Assembly (NCBI GenBank): GCA_938049325.1
Contig: CALICC010000315.1
Span: forward strand, 1 to 21,139
Source: an uncultured Ilumatobacter sp.
GTDB taxonomy: Bacteria; Actinomycetota; Acidimicrobiia; Acidimicrobiales; Ilumatobacteraceae
Direction of reading: 5' to 3'
Length of the DNA: 21,139 nucleotides
Positions 14,660-21,139 of this stretch are shown in pieces (the stretch's first letter is position 1; each line of letters starts with the position of its first letter). The notes beneath the pieces are model-generated. The model made no database searches and was not told the origin of the DNA. It saw nothing but the letters and a program-made list of their open reading frames with translations. Position numbers and translations under genes: made by a program.

Positions 14660-15424
14660 ATGGCCGACTCGAACGTTTTGCTCCTCGACGTATCGGACCG
14701 CGTCGCGACGATCACGCTGAACCGTCCATCGGCACGAAACGCTCTGTCGAGCGAACTCCTGCATGAGATGACCGCTGCCTTTCGAGCGGCGGAGTCAAGC
14801 GACGACGTCGATGTGATCATCCTCACGGGCGCCGATCCGGCGTTCTGTGCCGGACTCGATCTCAAAGAACTGGGTAGCACCGGCGGAAACCTGGACGGAG
14901 TGTCAGACCGGGTGCGTGGCCCGTTCCCCAAGTTGACCAAGCCGGTGATCGGGGCGATCAACGGCGTCGCTGTGACTGGCGGATTCGAGCTGGCGCTGAA
15001 CTGCGACTTCCTGATCGCGAGTGAACACGCCAAGTTCGGCGACACACACGCCCGGGTCGGCGTCATGCCGGGCTGGGGTCTCACCGTGCTGTTGCCGCAG
15101 GCGATCGGCGTGCGCCGAGCGCGTGAGATGAGCTTCACCGGCAACTTCATGGACGCCGCCGAAGCACTCCGCTGCGGGTTGGTCAACCACGTCGTCGCTC
15201 ACGACGACCTGATGCCATTCACGCGCGGCCTCGCCGCCGACATCATCGGCAACGAACAAGACGGCGTGCGCCAGATCCGCGAAACCTACGCAGCGATCGC
15301 GACCAACGACGACCACTGGGAGACCGAGGCCCGCGACGGCCGAGCGTGGCGCCGCAACATGTTCGACCCCGGCAAGGTCGCCGCACGTCGCCAGCAAATC
15401 CAGGCTCGCGGGCAAACCCAATAG
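14660..15424 (+). CDS. Enoyl-CoA hydratase/isomerase family protein
   Basis: This is a crotonase-family enzyme of 254 residues, acting on acyl-CoA thioesters, probably in fatty acid or related breakdown. It has ITLNRPSARNALSS, the oxyanion-hole AFCAGLDLKEL (61-71), INGVAVTGGFELALNCDF (100-117) and VGVMPGWG. By eye the first catalytic glutamate is kept (Glu 110), while the second is His 130 within GDTHARVG. That GDTHARVGVMPGWG form is common in actinobacterial members annotated as enoyl-CoA hydratases, so it is a subfamily trait and not a defect. ATG 14660 is the only sensible start; no clear ribosome binding site is visible, which suits coupling to the gene just upstream. It converges on the sigma factor gene 51 bases later. 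It is clearly distinct from the crotonase at 13181-13936. Confidence 0.9.
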   Translation: MADSNVLLLDVSDRVATITLNRPSARNALSSELLHEMTAAFRAAESSDDVDVIILTGADPAFCAGLDLKELGSTGGNLDGVSDRVRGPFPKLTKPVIGAINGVAVTGGFELALNCDFLIASEHAKFGDTHARVGVMPGWGLTVLLPQAIGVRRAREMSFTGNFMDAAEALRCGLVNHVVAHDDLMPFTRGLAADIIGNEQDGVRQIRETYAAIATNDDHWETEARDGRAWRRNMFDPGKVAARRQQIQARGQTQ

Positions 15425-15475
15425 CGGGCGGGAAGCAGGAGCGTTCCGGCGAGCCTACGCCTCAGCGCTGGTCGG

Positions 15476-16372
15476 TCAGGTTGCAGCGAGCCAGGCTGAG
15501 TGGAAGGCCGCAAGCTTGTCGGGATTGCGCACTGCAAAGCTGCCGGTGAGCTTGCCGTCGACCCAGTTCGCCACGTGCAACATGTCGGGCTCGCCATCCA
15601 CCGTGACGTACAACGCGTCTTGTCCGTTCGCTCGAACGTGGTGAAACTCGCCTCCGTCGGTGACCCGCTTCGCCAACCCGAGGAAGAGCCGCGCCACACG
15701 ATGGCGACCAACCACGGGATGGCGAGCGGCGCGACGGTTCACTCCGCCGTCAGACACATGCACGACGTCGTCGGCGAGGTACGACTCGAGAGTTTCGACA
15801 TCTCCGTTCATCGCCGCAGCGAGCACCAACATGGTCAGCGCCTCGGCATCGGACGGATCCGGCACGAACCGCGGTCGGCCCGCCTCCACGTGGTCTCGCG
15901 CACGTTTCGCCAGTTGGCGCGTCGCTGCATCGGATCGTTCGACGATGCGCGCAACCTCGCCGAGGGGGTACGCGAACACGTCGTGGAGCAAGAACACTGC
16001 GCGTTCGAGCGGTGAGAGCCGCTCGAGCACCGCGAGGAAACCGAGCGACAACGACTCACTCAACAGCAGCGATTCGACTGGGTCATCGATGGCGACATCC
16101 TCCGAACGGACCGGAGCGGCCAACCACGGACCGACATAGGTCTCGCGAGTGTGTTGCGCCGAGCGAAGCCGGTCGATCGCGAGCCGCGTCGCGACGGTGG
16201 TCAGCCAGCCCGCCGGGTTCGAGATCGCTGCGTGGTCGGCGCTCGACCAGCGGAGCCACGCATCTTGAACGACGTCGTCAGCGTCATCGGGGGTCCCCAG
16301 CATTCGGTAGGCGATCGAGCGCAGGCGCTGACGCTCGGACTCGAACACAGCGAGCTGTTCGTCTTCGCCCAT
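15476..16372 (-). CDS. ECF41-type RNA polymerase sigma factor (SigJ-like) with SnoaL-like tail
   Basis: This is an extracytoplasmic-function sigma factor of the ECF41 group, which has no separate anti-sigma factor; a fused SnoaL-like C-terminal domain controls activity. The 298-residue protein has sigma region 2 near the start (RMLGTPDDADDVVQDAWLRW), region 4 at about 117-160 (LSPLERAVFLLHDVF, then VARIVERSDAATRQLAKRAR), and a C-terminal domain with DGGVN at 208-212 followed by HPVVGR. The latter is a variant of the group's DGGGK motif. NPDKL at 283-287, required in studied members, is intact. ATG 16372 overlaps the stop of the oxidoreductase gene as TGATG; GTG 16381 is possible. The gene order oxidoreductase then sigma fits the known habit of ECF41 genes to lie beside an oxidoreductase, epimerase or carboxymuconolactone decarboxylase gene, their main target. 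Confidence 0.92.
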   Translation of the reverse strand: MGEDEQLAVFESERQRLRSIAYRMLGTPDDADDVVQDAWLRWSSADHAAISNPAGWLTTVATRLAIDRLRSAQHTRETYVGPWLAAPVRSEDVAIDDPVESLLLSESLSLGFLAVLERLSPLERAVFLLHDVFAYPLGEVARIVERSDAATRQLAKRARDHVEAGRPRFVPDPSDAEALTMLVLAAAMNGDVETLESYLADDVVHVSDGGVNRRAARHPVVGRHRVARLFLGLAKRVTDGGEFHHVRANGQDALYVTVDGEPDMLHVANWVDGKLTGSFAVRNPDKLAAFHSAWLAAT

Positions 16373-17556
16373 CAGCGCCACTGTGCCATCGCAGCGGTCG
16401 CCGCGCCGTATGCGCTCGCAAACGACGCGTCGGCCAAGTGACCTTCACTGCCCACCCAGTCTCCTGCGAGAAACACGTTGCCGAAGCCCGTGTCGGTCAC
16501 GCTCGGCCGACCTCTGAAACCGCCGTTGGCAGCCGTGCTGATCGCGGTCACAGTGGTCATGCGATGCAACCGCCGCGACTCGACGATGTCACGCGCTCCG
16601 GCGAGCTCGGCGAATGCGCTGAGGGCGTCACCGTCCGGCTCGTCGTCCGCGCCGAGGTACTGCACTGCGGCTGCGTAATGCTTGCCCGGCGGGGCAAGTT
16701 GCGCCACCGCCGAGTGATTCGAGAAGTAGAACGGCACGTCACCGCCGAGCACGAAGTTCTGTTCTGGTTTCGTCGCAAGACCGAGGTCGAGACAGCTGGC
16801 GACTGCGGGAGGACCAACGTCGAAGGTCGCGCCGAGGAGCTGTGCTGCGCTGTCCGGGCTGCCGGTCGCGAGGATCACGGCGCGAGCGTGCGGAAGCTCG
16901 GCGATCGTCTCACCGGTCACGAGGTCGACACCAGGAGTGGCCCGCAGTTGGTCGACGAGCGACTGCCACCCATGGTCGAGGTACAGGACCCCTTTGTCGA
17001 GTGCCATCTGGAGTTGGGATACCGCGACCTCGGCACTCAGCACAGCAGGTTCGTTGACATAGGTGGCCAACCGAACGAGTGCGTGGAGCATGTCTGCTTC
17101 ACGGTCGCCGTTCACGCACTGTCCGATCCAGTCGGTGACGCTGGTGCCAGCCAACGTCGCCGGATCGATCTTGGGCAGTCGGGCGAGCAGTTTGCCGATG
17201 GCCAGCTTCCCTTTGGCCGAGAGAGCGCCGGTCCGCATGAGCGACACGGGACCGGCGGGAGCCACCTCCAGGGTGTTGTTGAACGCGAACTTGCCGTTCA
17301 CAGCGGGTTGACCCCCGCTGATCTTCACGCCGAGTTGTCGCAGGATGCGCTCGCCGGCGCCACCCAAGTACAAGGCATGCGGGCCGCGGTTGAACGTGAA
17401 CCCGCCGTGTGTCGAACTTCTGGCCTGGCCGCCGAGTGTCGAGCGGGACTCGAAGACGGTGACGGACTTACCCGCCTGTGCAACGAGGGCGGCAGCTGCG
17501 AGACCCGCCAGCCCCCCGCCGATCACAACAACGTCGGAGTCAACAATCTTGGTCAT
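16372..17556 (-). CDS. FAD-dependent oxidoreductase, ECF41-associated
   Basis: This is a flavoprotein of the NAD(P)/FAD-dependent oxidoreductase group (amine oxidase/phytoene desaturase-like fold). The 394-residue protein opens with the dinucleotide-binding VVVIGGGLAGL (Gly at 13-15 and 18), reaches the ribose-binding Glu 35 in VTVFES, then LGGQARS, and ends with the second FAD motif VFLAGDWVGSEG and an alanine-rich helix. No signal peptide is seen. The substrate is unknown. I take ATG 17556 as start rather than ATG 17592: the latter would begin inside the -35 element of the promoter at 17565-17591, and the extra residues do not match the fold. The sigma gene follows with a one-base overlap, so this is probably the product the sigma factor exists to make. 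Confidence 0.88.
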   Translation of the reverse strand: MTKIVDSDVVVIGGGLAGLAAAALVAQAGKSVTVFESRSTLGGQARSSTHGGFTFNRGPHALYLGGAGERILRQLGVKISGGQPAVNGKFAFNNTLEVAPAGPVSLMRTGALSAKGKLAIGKLLARLPKIDPATLAGTSVTDWIGQCVNGDREADMLHALVRLATYVNEPAVLSAEVAVSQLQMALDKGVLYLDHGWQSLVDQLRATPGVDLVTGETIAELPHARAVILATGSPDSAAQLLGATFDVGPPAVASCLDLGLATKPEQNFVLGGDVPFYFSNHSAVAQLAPPGKHYAAAVQYLGADDEPDGDALSAFAELAGARDIVESRRLHRMTTVTAISTAANGGFRGRPSVTDTGFGNVFLAGDWVGSEGHLADASFASAYGAATAAMAQWR

Positions 17557-17564
17557 GCTCTCTT

Positions 17565-17591
17565 GACGGGCGGCCGGACCAAAATGTGACA
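17565..17591 (-). promoter_or_regulatory. ECF41-consensus promoter of the oxidoreductase-sigma operon
   Basis: On the minus strand TGTCACA (17591-17585) is followed by 16 bases and then CGTC (17568-17565). The published ECF41 target promoters have a TGTCACA -35 and a CGTC -10, so the match is exact in both boxes and in spacing as I recall it. Only eight bases separate CGTC from ATG 17556, so transcription should begin at or within a few bases of the start codon, giving a leaderless or nearly leaderless message. Confidence 0.8.
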
Positions 17592-17609
17592 TCGCTGAAG
17601 GTGAGCCAG

Positions 17610-18617
17610 CTACAAATTGGCACCCATGTCACGCAACGCGTCCTGCACGGCGACGGCGATGTCGAGCGCCAAGATCTCGGCGCCGTTCGCGTTGAGGTGG
17701 AACCCATCGGCCGCGCGCACGTCTTTGCCGACACCGTCGCGGGGGTCGATCACGAAGTCGGCCCAGTTGCCGTTGCGGCCCGAGAAGCGCGCCCACGTGT
17801 CGATGAAGACCACGTCGGGACGTGCGGCTGCGGCGGCTTTGGCCGCCTGATCCTGCAACGCGAGCCGGGCGGTGACGTCGGGGTTGTCGTCGTTGGGGAT
17901 CCCGACCCAGATGACGGCACGGTCGTTTTCGAGCAGGAGGTCCATCACGTCGCCGGCGCGCCGTTCGTACTCCTCGAGCCACTCGGTCTGATTCGACACC
18001 GGGTCGCCGATGATGAAGTCGATGTCACCGTTTGCTCGCCGTTCGGGCAACGACAGCCCTTGCGAGTCGTTGCCACCGAAGGTGACCACCACGATGTCGG
18101 GGTCGGCTTCGGGGAGCGCTGCAGCCAACTCGACCGGCCAGTTGTAGAAGTCGGGTCGGGCCAGCCCCGACGACACCTTGTAGTTCAATTCGGTGTCGAC
18201 GATCAGCAGCCCGTCGAGCAGCGTTTCGAGGTACGGGCCGAATGTGCCTGCGTCGGAGTCGCCCACGATGTACACGCTTGCCGGGTTGTTCGAGGTCGGC
18301 GGACCGGTGGTTTCGGGTTGGGCCTCGGTGGTCGTTGGCGCATCGGTCTCCACGACCTCGGTGGTCGGCTCGGTCTCGGGCGTGACGTCGGGTTGCGTCT
18401 CGGTCACGCCTGGCGCGGCCGGCTCGCTGCCCGCAGCCACTTCTTCGGTGCGCAGCACGTCGTCGTCACCGCCGATGAACGCTCCTACGGCGATGACTGC
18501 GCAGTAGAGCACGAGCGCGACGACGCCGAGCGCCCCGAGACGGCGGAGGAAATAGTTCGGCTTCGAGGCAGGCCGGGGCGCCGAAGAGCCACGAGACGAG
18601 TTCGACGACGTGCCCAC
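17610..18617 (-). CDS. Membrane-anchored SGNH/GDSL hydrolase (DUF459-like)
   Basis: This is an SGNH-fold hydrolase tethered outside the membrane; relatives are esterases or O-acyl transferases acting on envelope glycans, but the substrate here is not known. From GTG 18617 it is 335 residues long. A short Ser/Arg-rich cytoplasmic part is followed by one membrane helix at about 27-49, then a low-complexity Thr/Glu/Pro linker (about 57-112), then the catalytic domain. Block I has Ser 121 in IVGDSDAGTFG, block III has Asn 183 in FGGND, and block V has Asp 304 and His 307 in DGFHLN, so the set of catalytic residues is complete. The frame is open much further upstream, but that part lies inside adenosine deaminase and reads as arginine-rich nonsense. 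AGAAG precedes the GTG. It begins 29 bases after the deaminase stop and is probably in the same transcript. Confidence 0.86.
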   Translation of the reverse strand: MGTSSNSSRGSSAPRPASKPNYFLRRLGALGVVALVLYCAVIAVGAFIGGDDDVLRTEEVAAGSEPAAPGVTETQPDVTPETEPTTEVVETDAPTTTEAQPETTGPPTSNNPASVYIVGDSDAGTFGPYLETLLDGLLIVDTELNYKVSSGLARPDFYNWPVELAAALPEADPDIVVVTFGGNDSQGLSLPERRANGDIDFIIGDPVSNQTEWLEEYERRAGDVMDLLLENDRAVIWVGIPNDDNPDVTARLALQDQAAKAAAAARPDVVFIDTWARFSGRNGNWADFVIDPRDGVGKDVRAADGFHLNANGAEILALDIAVAVQDALRDMGANL

Positions 18618-18635
18618 GCTTCTACGATACGAGAT

Positions 18636-18656
18636 TGCTCCCGCTGTCAGGGAGCA
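18636..18656 (-). promoter_or_regulatory. Hairpin over the adenosine deaminase stop codon
   Basis: TGCTCCC (18636-18642) and GGGAGCA (18650-18656) form a perfect 7-bp stem with a seven-base loop that contains the deaminase TGA. It lies 18 bases upstream of the SGNH gene's GTG. It could reduce read-through into that gene; there is no T-run, so a full terminator is doubtful. Confidence 0.4.
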
Positions 18657-19705
18657 TCCGACGCGGCGAGTGCCGCACGTCTCACGGCGAGCGGGGCGAA
18701 GCCCGCGTCGATGCCGTTGTGCACCAGCTGCGCGACCTCGTGGCTGGTCAGCGCAAACGTGTCGACGAGCGCCGCCATTTCGGACGCGGGCATCACGTCG
18801 CTCATCAGGCGGTTGTCGGTGTTGACGCTGACGTTGAATCCGGCGCGCAGCATCGGCACGATCGGATGGCTCGCAAGATCGGGAACGGCACCGATTTGCA
18901 CGTGGCACGTCGGCGCCATCTCCAGCGGAATCTGTCGATCCAGCACATGTGACGCAAGGCGCCCCATCGACGTGATCTGACCGTCGCTGATCTCCATATC
19001 GGCAATGAGACGAACGCCGTGACCGATGCGGTGTGCCCCGTGCGCCAAAGCGTCGGAAATCAATTCGAGATCGGGTGGCTCGGACGCGTGCAGCGTGATG
19101 TTGAGGTGGCGTGCTCGGGCGAATTCGAGCGCGTCGGCGTGCAGCGACGGCGGCCACCCCGTTTCGGCACCCGCAAGATCGAAACCGAGCACCTTGTCGT
19201 CGTGCTCACGTGCGCTGTCGACCAATTGCGCGATCTCCATCGACCGCTGTTCGGTGCGCATCGCACACAGGATCGCGCCGACGTGAATGGTCGAACCGTC
19301 GACGGCCGCTGCGTCCTCCCCCGCGCGCATCCCCGACGTGACGGCGGCCACGACCGCCTCGAGCGACAGCCCACGGTCCTGATGTAGCTCCGGAGCGAAC
19401 CGGATCTCGGCGTACACCACGCCATCGGAGGCGAGGTCGAGTACCGCTTCGCGTGCCACCCGGGCGAGGTGCTCTTCGGTTTGCATCACCGCGAGCGTGT
19501 GCTCGAACGTGGCGAGATATTGCAATAGGTCGCCCGACTCGGCGCCGGCCTTGAACCAGGCCGCCAGAGCCGCCGGATCGGTCGTCGGCAGCTGCCACCC
19601 GATCGAATCGGCGAGGTCGAGCACCGTGCTGACGCGCAGCCCGCCGTCGAGATGGTCGTGGAGGAGCGAGAGACCAGGCATCGGGGCGCGCGCGTCCGCG
19701 GTCAA
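18647..19705 (-). CDS. add: Adenosine deaminase
   Basis: Adenosine deaminase hydrolyses adenosine and deoxyadenosine to inosine and deoxyinosine in the cytoplasm. The 352-residue protein has the metal and catalytic residues in the expected order: His 16 and His 18 in LLHDHLDGG, His 206 and Glu 209 in HASE, His 225 and His 229 in HRIGHG, and Asp 297 in VNTDNRLMS. The NTDNR version, rather than NTDDP, is usual in actinobacterial enzymes. The start is uncertain: TTG 19705 overlaps the permease stop and has GAGGAG two bases upstream, which is too close to be ideal; ATG 19681 would also leave the first zinc motif intact but has no ribosome binding site. Direct coupling to the permease gene indicates that the imported substrate is a nucleoside, most simply adenosine or deoxyadenosine. 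Confidence 0.93.
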   Translation of the reverse strand: MTADARAPMPGLSLLHDHLDGGLRVSTVLDLADSIGWQLPTTDPAALAAWFKAGAESGDLLQYLATFEHTLAVMQTEEHLARVAREAVLDLASDGVVYAEIRFAPELHQDRGLSLEAVVAAVTSGMRAGEDAAAVDGSTIHVGAILCAMRTEQRSMEIAQLVDSAREHDDKVLGFDLAGAETGWPPSLHADALEFARARHLNITLHASEPPDLELISDALAHGAHRIGHGVRLIADMEISDGQITSMGRLASHVLDRQIPLEMAPTCHVQIGAVPDLASHPIVPMLRAGFNVSVNTDNRLMSDVMPASEMAALVDTFALTSHEVAQLVHNGIDAGFAPLAVRRAALAASDAP

Positions 19706-20988
19706 TGCTCCTCGCCGGATCTGAACGGCCGGCCGTTGTACGCCGGCGGTCGCAATCGTTGGGCTGACGTCGCGAGCACGATCAGCGTGAGCACGAACGG
19801 CACCGACTTCGTGAGCGGGTCGGGTACCTCGTCGATCGTGACGAAGCCGATCAGCGCGATCGCGGCGATCACGCCGAGCACGATGGCCGACTTCATGGTC
19901 CGCCGGATCACGGCACGAGCTGCGGCGAGCCCGGCGATGATCGCGAAGAGCAAGAACAGCTTCGGCACGGCTTTCGACCCGACGAGCTGCAGCGCTTCGC
20001 CGAAGCCGAACAACGCGGAACCGCCGAGCACTCCCGAGGGCCGCCAGTTGCCGAAGATCGCCGTGGCGAGTCCGATGAATCCGCGACTCTGCGTTTGACC
20101 CTGTCGGTAGAACGACGTTGCGACAATGGCGAGGAAGCCGCCTCCGAGGCCGGCGAGACCACCGCTGATCGCCATTGCCCAGTAGCGGATCGGAGCGATC
20201 TTCACGCCGAGCGACTCTGCCGCGTGCGGTTGTTCACCCGACGCACGCACTCGGAGACCAAACTTCGTGCGCCAGAGAATCCAGGCGCTCAGCGGCACGA
20301 GCAGCAACGCCACAATCGAGAGGAACGACACGTCGACGGTGAGTCCGCGCAGAATGCCAGCAGCATCGGAGATCAGGAACCAGCCGCGTTTTTCGAGGTT
20401 GCCGAGCGCATCGGCCGTTCCACCGCCTCCCGACAGGAACGGCAGACTGGCCTTTCCGATCGCCGAGCTCTGCTGCGGCGACTGCGTGATACCGCCACCC
20501 TGTTCTCCGATGAAGAGCAACTCCGACAGGTACTTCATCGAACCGAACGCCAAGATGTTGATCGCGACCCCGGAGATCACGTGGTCGACGTCGAACCGAG
20601 TGACCACCGTGCAGTGGATCAGTCCACCGATCATGCCGCCGACGATGGCGAAGATCACGCCGACGTACGCACCCCACTGCCACGCCGCCCAGCCTCCGAA
20701 CCACGTGCCGAGGATCATCATTCCCTCGATACCGATGTTGACGATGCCGACGCGATCAGCCCAGAGCGCCGACAGACCGGCGAGCAAGATCGGAATCGCC
20801 GCACGCAACGCTGCGCCTACGGTGACCGACGACGTGAGCGCACTCGCATCGGTGGCAAGTCGAACCACCGACAGCAGCACGAACAGCAGGATCGCGACCC
20901 CTACGGCCCGCTGCGCACCCTTGCTTTGACGTGCCCATCCGCCACGGGCAGGCACCACCTGCTTGACGAACGACTGGGTCATACTCAT
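19702..20988 (-). CDS. ABC transporter permease, nucleoside-type (NupQ/YufQ-like)
   Basis: This is an inner-membrane permease of the branched-chain/simple-sugar superfamily (BPD_transp_2), of the kind that pairs with BMP-family lipoproteins to import nucleosides. The 428-residue protein has a charged cytoplasmic N-terminus and about ten hydrophobic helices. The family landmarks NIGIEGMMILG (about 84-94), FGLRVRASGEQPHAAESLG before the last helices, and GGLAGLGGGFLA are all present. An insert rich in Gly and Ser (GGGITQSPQQ to FLSGGGG) lies in a loop in the middle. ATG 20988 overlaps the stop of the next permease as ATGA and has GAGG seven bases upstream. Its end overlaps the TTG of adenosine deaminase. 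The binding protein and ATPase are not in the window, and are expected to the right. Confidence 0.9.
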   Translation of the reverse strand: MSMTQSFVKQVVPARGGWARQSKGAQRAVGVAILLFVLLSVVRLATDASALTSSVTVGAALRAAIPILLAGLSALWADRVGIVNIGIEGMMILGTWFGGWAAWQWGAYVGVIFAIVGGMIGGLIHCTVVTRFDVDHVISGVAINILAFGSMKYLSELLFIGEQGGGITQSPQQSSAIGKASLPFLSGGGGTADALGNLEKRGWFLISDAAGILRGLTVDVSFLSIVALLLVPLSAWILWRTKFGLRVRASGEQPHAAESLGVKIAPIRYWAMAISGGLAGLGGGFLAIVATSFYRQGQTQSRGFIGLATAIFGNWRPSGVLGGSALFGFGEALQLVGSKAVPKLFLLFAIIAGLAAARAVIRRTMKSAIVLGVIAAIALIGFVTIDEVPDPLTKSVPFVLTLIVLATSAQRLRPPAYNGRPFRSGEEH

Positions 20989-21139
20989 GCTGCCACCTCG
21001 CCGCGAAGACGGGCCGCTGCACGCTCAGTCGTTCGTTTGTTGTACCAGCGACTGACCACGCTGTTCACGATCACGACCGAGAGCAACGTGATGCCTTGGA
21101 TCACGAGGACGATCGACCGAGGGATGTCGTCGAGTTGCA
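20985..21139 (-). CDS. ABC transporter permease, C-terminal fragment (5' end outside window)
   Basis: The minus strand is open from the right edge to TGA 20987-20985 and reads as the end of a membrane protein: LDDIPRSIVLVIQGITLLSV, then VIVNSVVSRWYNKRTTERAAAR and EVAA. The IVLVIQGITLLSVVI helix is typical of the last membrane span of NupP/YufP-like permeases, which are encoded just before the NupQ-like partner. The four-base ATGA overlap with the following permease gene supports the pairing. About 50 residues are visible, too few to say more. Confidence 0.75.
   Translation of the reverse strand, partial: QLDDIPRSIVLVIQGITLLSVVIVNSVVSRWYNKRTTERAAARLRGEVAA

Noticed and set aside
18810..18826. 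Adenosine deaminase with NTDN in place of NTDD near Asp 297
   Set aside because: The first Asp, the metal ligand, is present, and the NTDNR form is usual in actinobacterial enzymes.
16012..18980. Long plus-strand open frames opposite the sigma factor, oxidoreductase and SGNH genes
   Set aside because: Same GC-bias mirror effect; the minus-strand proteins have complete catalytic and binding motifs.
18618..19157. Upstream extension of the SGNH hydrolase reading frame by 180 codons
   Set aside because: It lies antiparallel-free but out of frame inside adenosine deaminase on the same strand, is arginine-rich nonsense by composition, and lacks any family motif; the real start is near 18617.
1..21139. 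Mobile elements, CRISPR arrays, tRNA or rRNA genes, toxin-antitoxin or phage-defence genes
   Set aside because: Looked for transposase and integrase motifs, spaced direct repeats, tRNA-like CCA/T-loop patterns and typical defence domains; none could be supported.

Overview
The window is GC-rich, densely coded chromosomal DNA from an actinobacterium. A DUF501 gene next to a Ppx/GppA-like gene, an ECF41-type sigma factor, GTG/TTG starts and the NTDNR form of adenosine deaminase all point that way. An Acidimicrobiia/Ilumatobacter-like marine lineage is my guess, not something the sequence proves. I see no tRNA, rRNA, insertion sequence, CRISPR array or phage gene. Both ends cut through genes (an XdhC tail on the left, an ABC permease on the right). 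No stretch over 300 bases lacks a gene.

Layout. 1-243: C-terminus of an XdhC-family protein. 263-1773 (minus): a nucleoside phosphorylase and an exported NlpC/P60 hydrolase. 2024-4917 (plus): a tightly overlapping string of a MocA-like nucleotidyltransferase, a membrane-anchored CoxG, DUF501, a half-size Ppx/GppA-like protein and a RimJ-type acetyltransferase. XdhC, MocA and CoxG are accessory proteins of molybdenum hydroxylases (CO or xanthine dehydrogenase type), whose structural genes probably lie left of the window. 4995-8495: one large three-module indolepyruvate ferredoxin oxidoreductase. 8533-8573: a near-perfect hairpin, probably a terminator shared with the convergent small basic protein at 8597-8938. 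9167-13158: MoxR ATPase plus a translationally coupled 992-residue membrane protein that joins a DUF58-like part to a TgpA-like transglutaminase. 13181-15424: two crotonase-family proteins flanking an unrecognised acidic protein. 15476-17556 (minus): a flavin oxidoreductase followed by an ECF41 sigma factor, behind a promoter that matches the ECF41 consensus. 17610-21139 (minus): two nucleoside-type ABC permeases, adenosine deaminase and a membrane-anchored SGNH hydrolase.

How the genes may work together. The permeases and adenosine deaminase make a nucleoside uptake and deamination unit; a nucleoside phosphorylase and molybdoenzyme accessory genes at the other end could serve the same purine route, though nothing links the two ends directly. 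The MoxR/DUF58/transglutaminase pair is a known envelope-associated association, here reduced to two polypeptides. The most checkable new observations are the self-regulated ECF41 operon with its apparently leaderless start, the isolated C-terminal half of Ppx/GppA with a lost phosphate loop, the DUF58-transglutaminase fusion, and a small basic protein with a strong ribosome binding site behind a GC hairpin.
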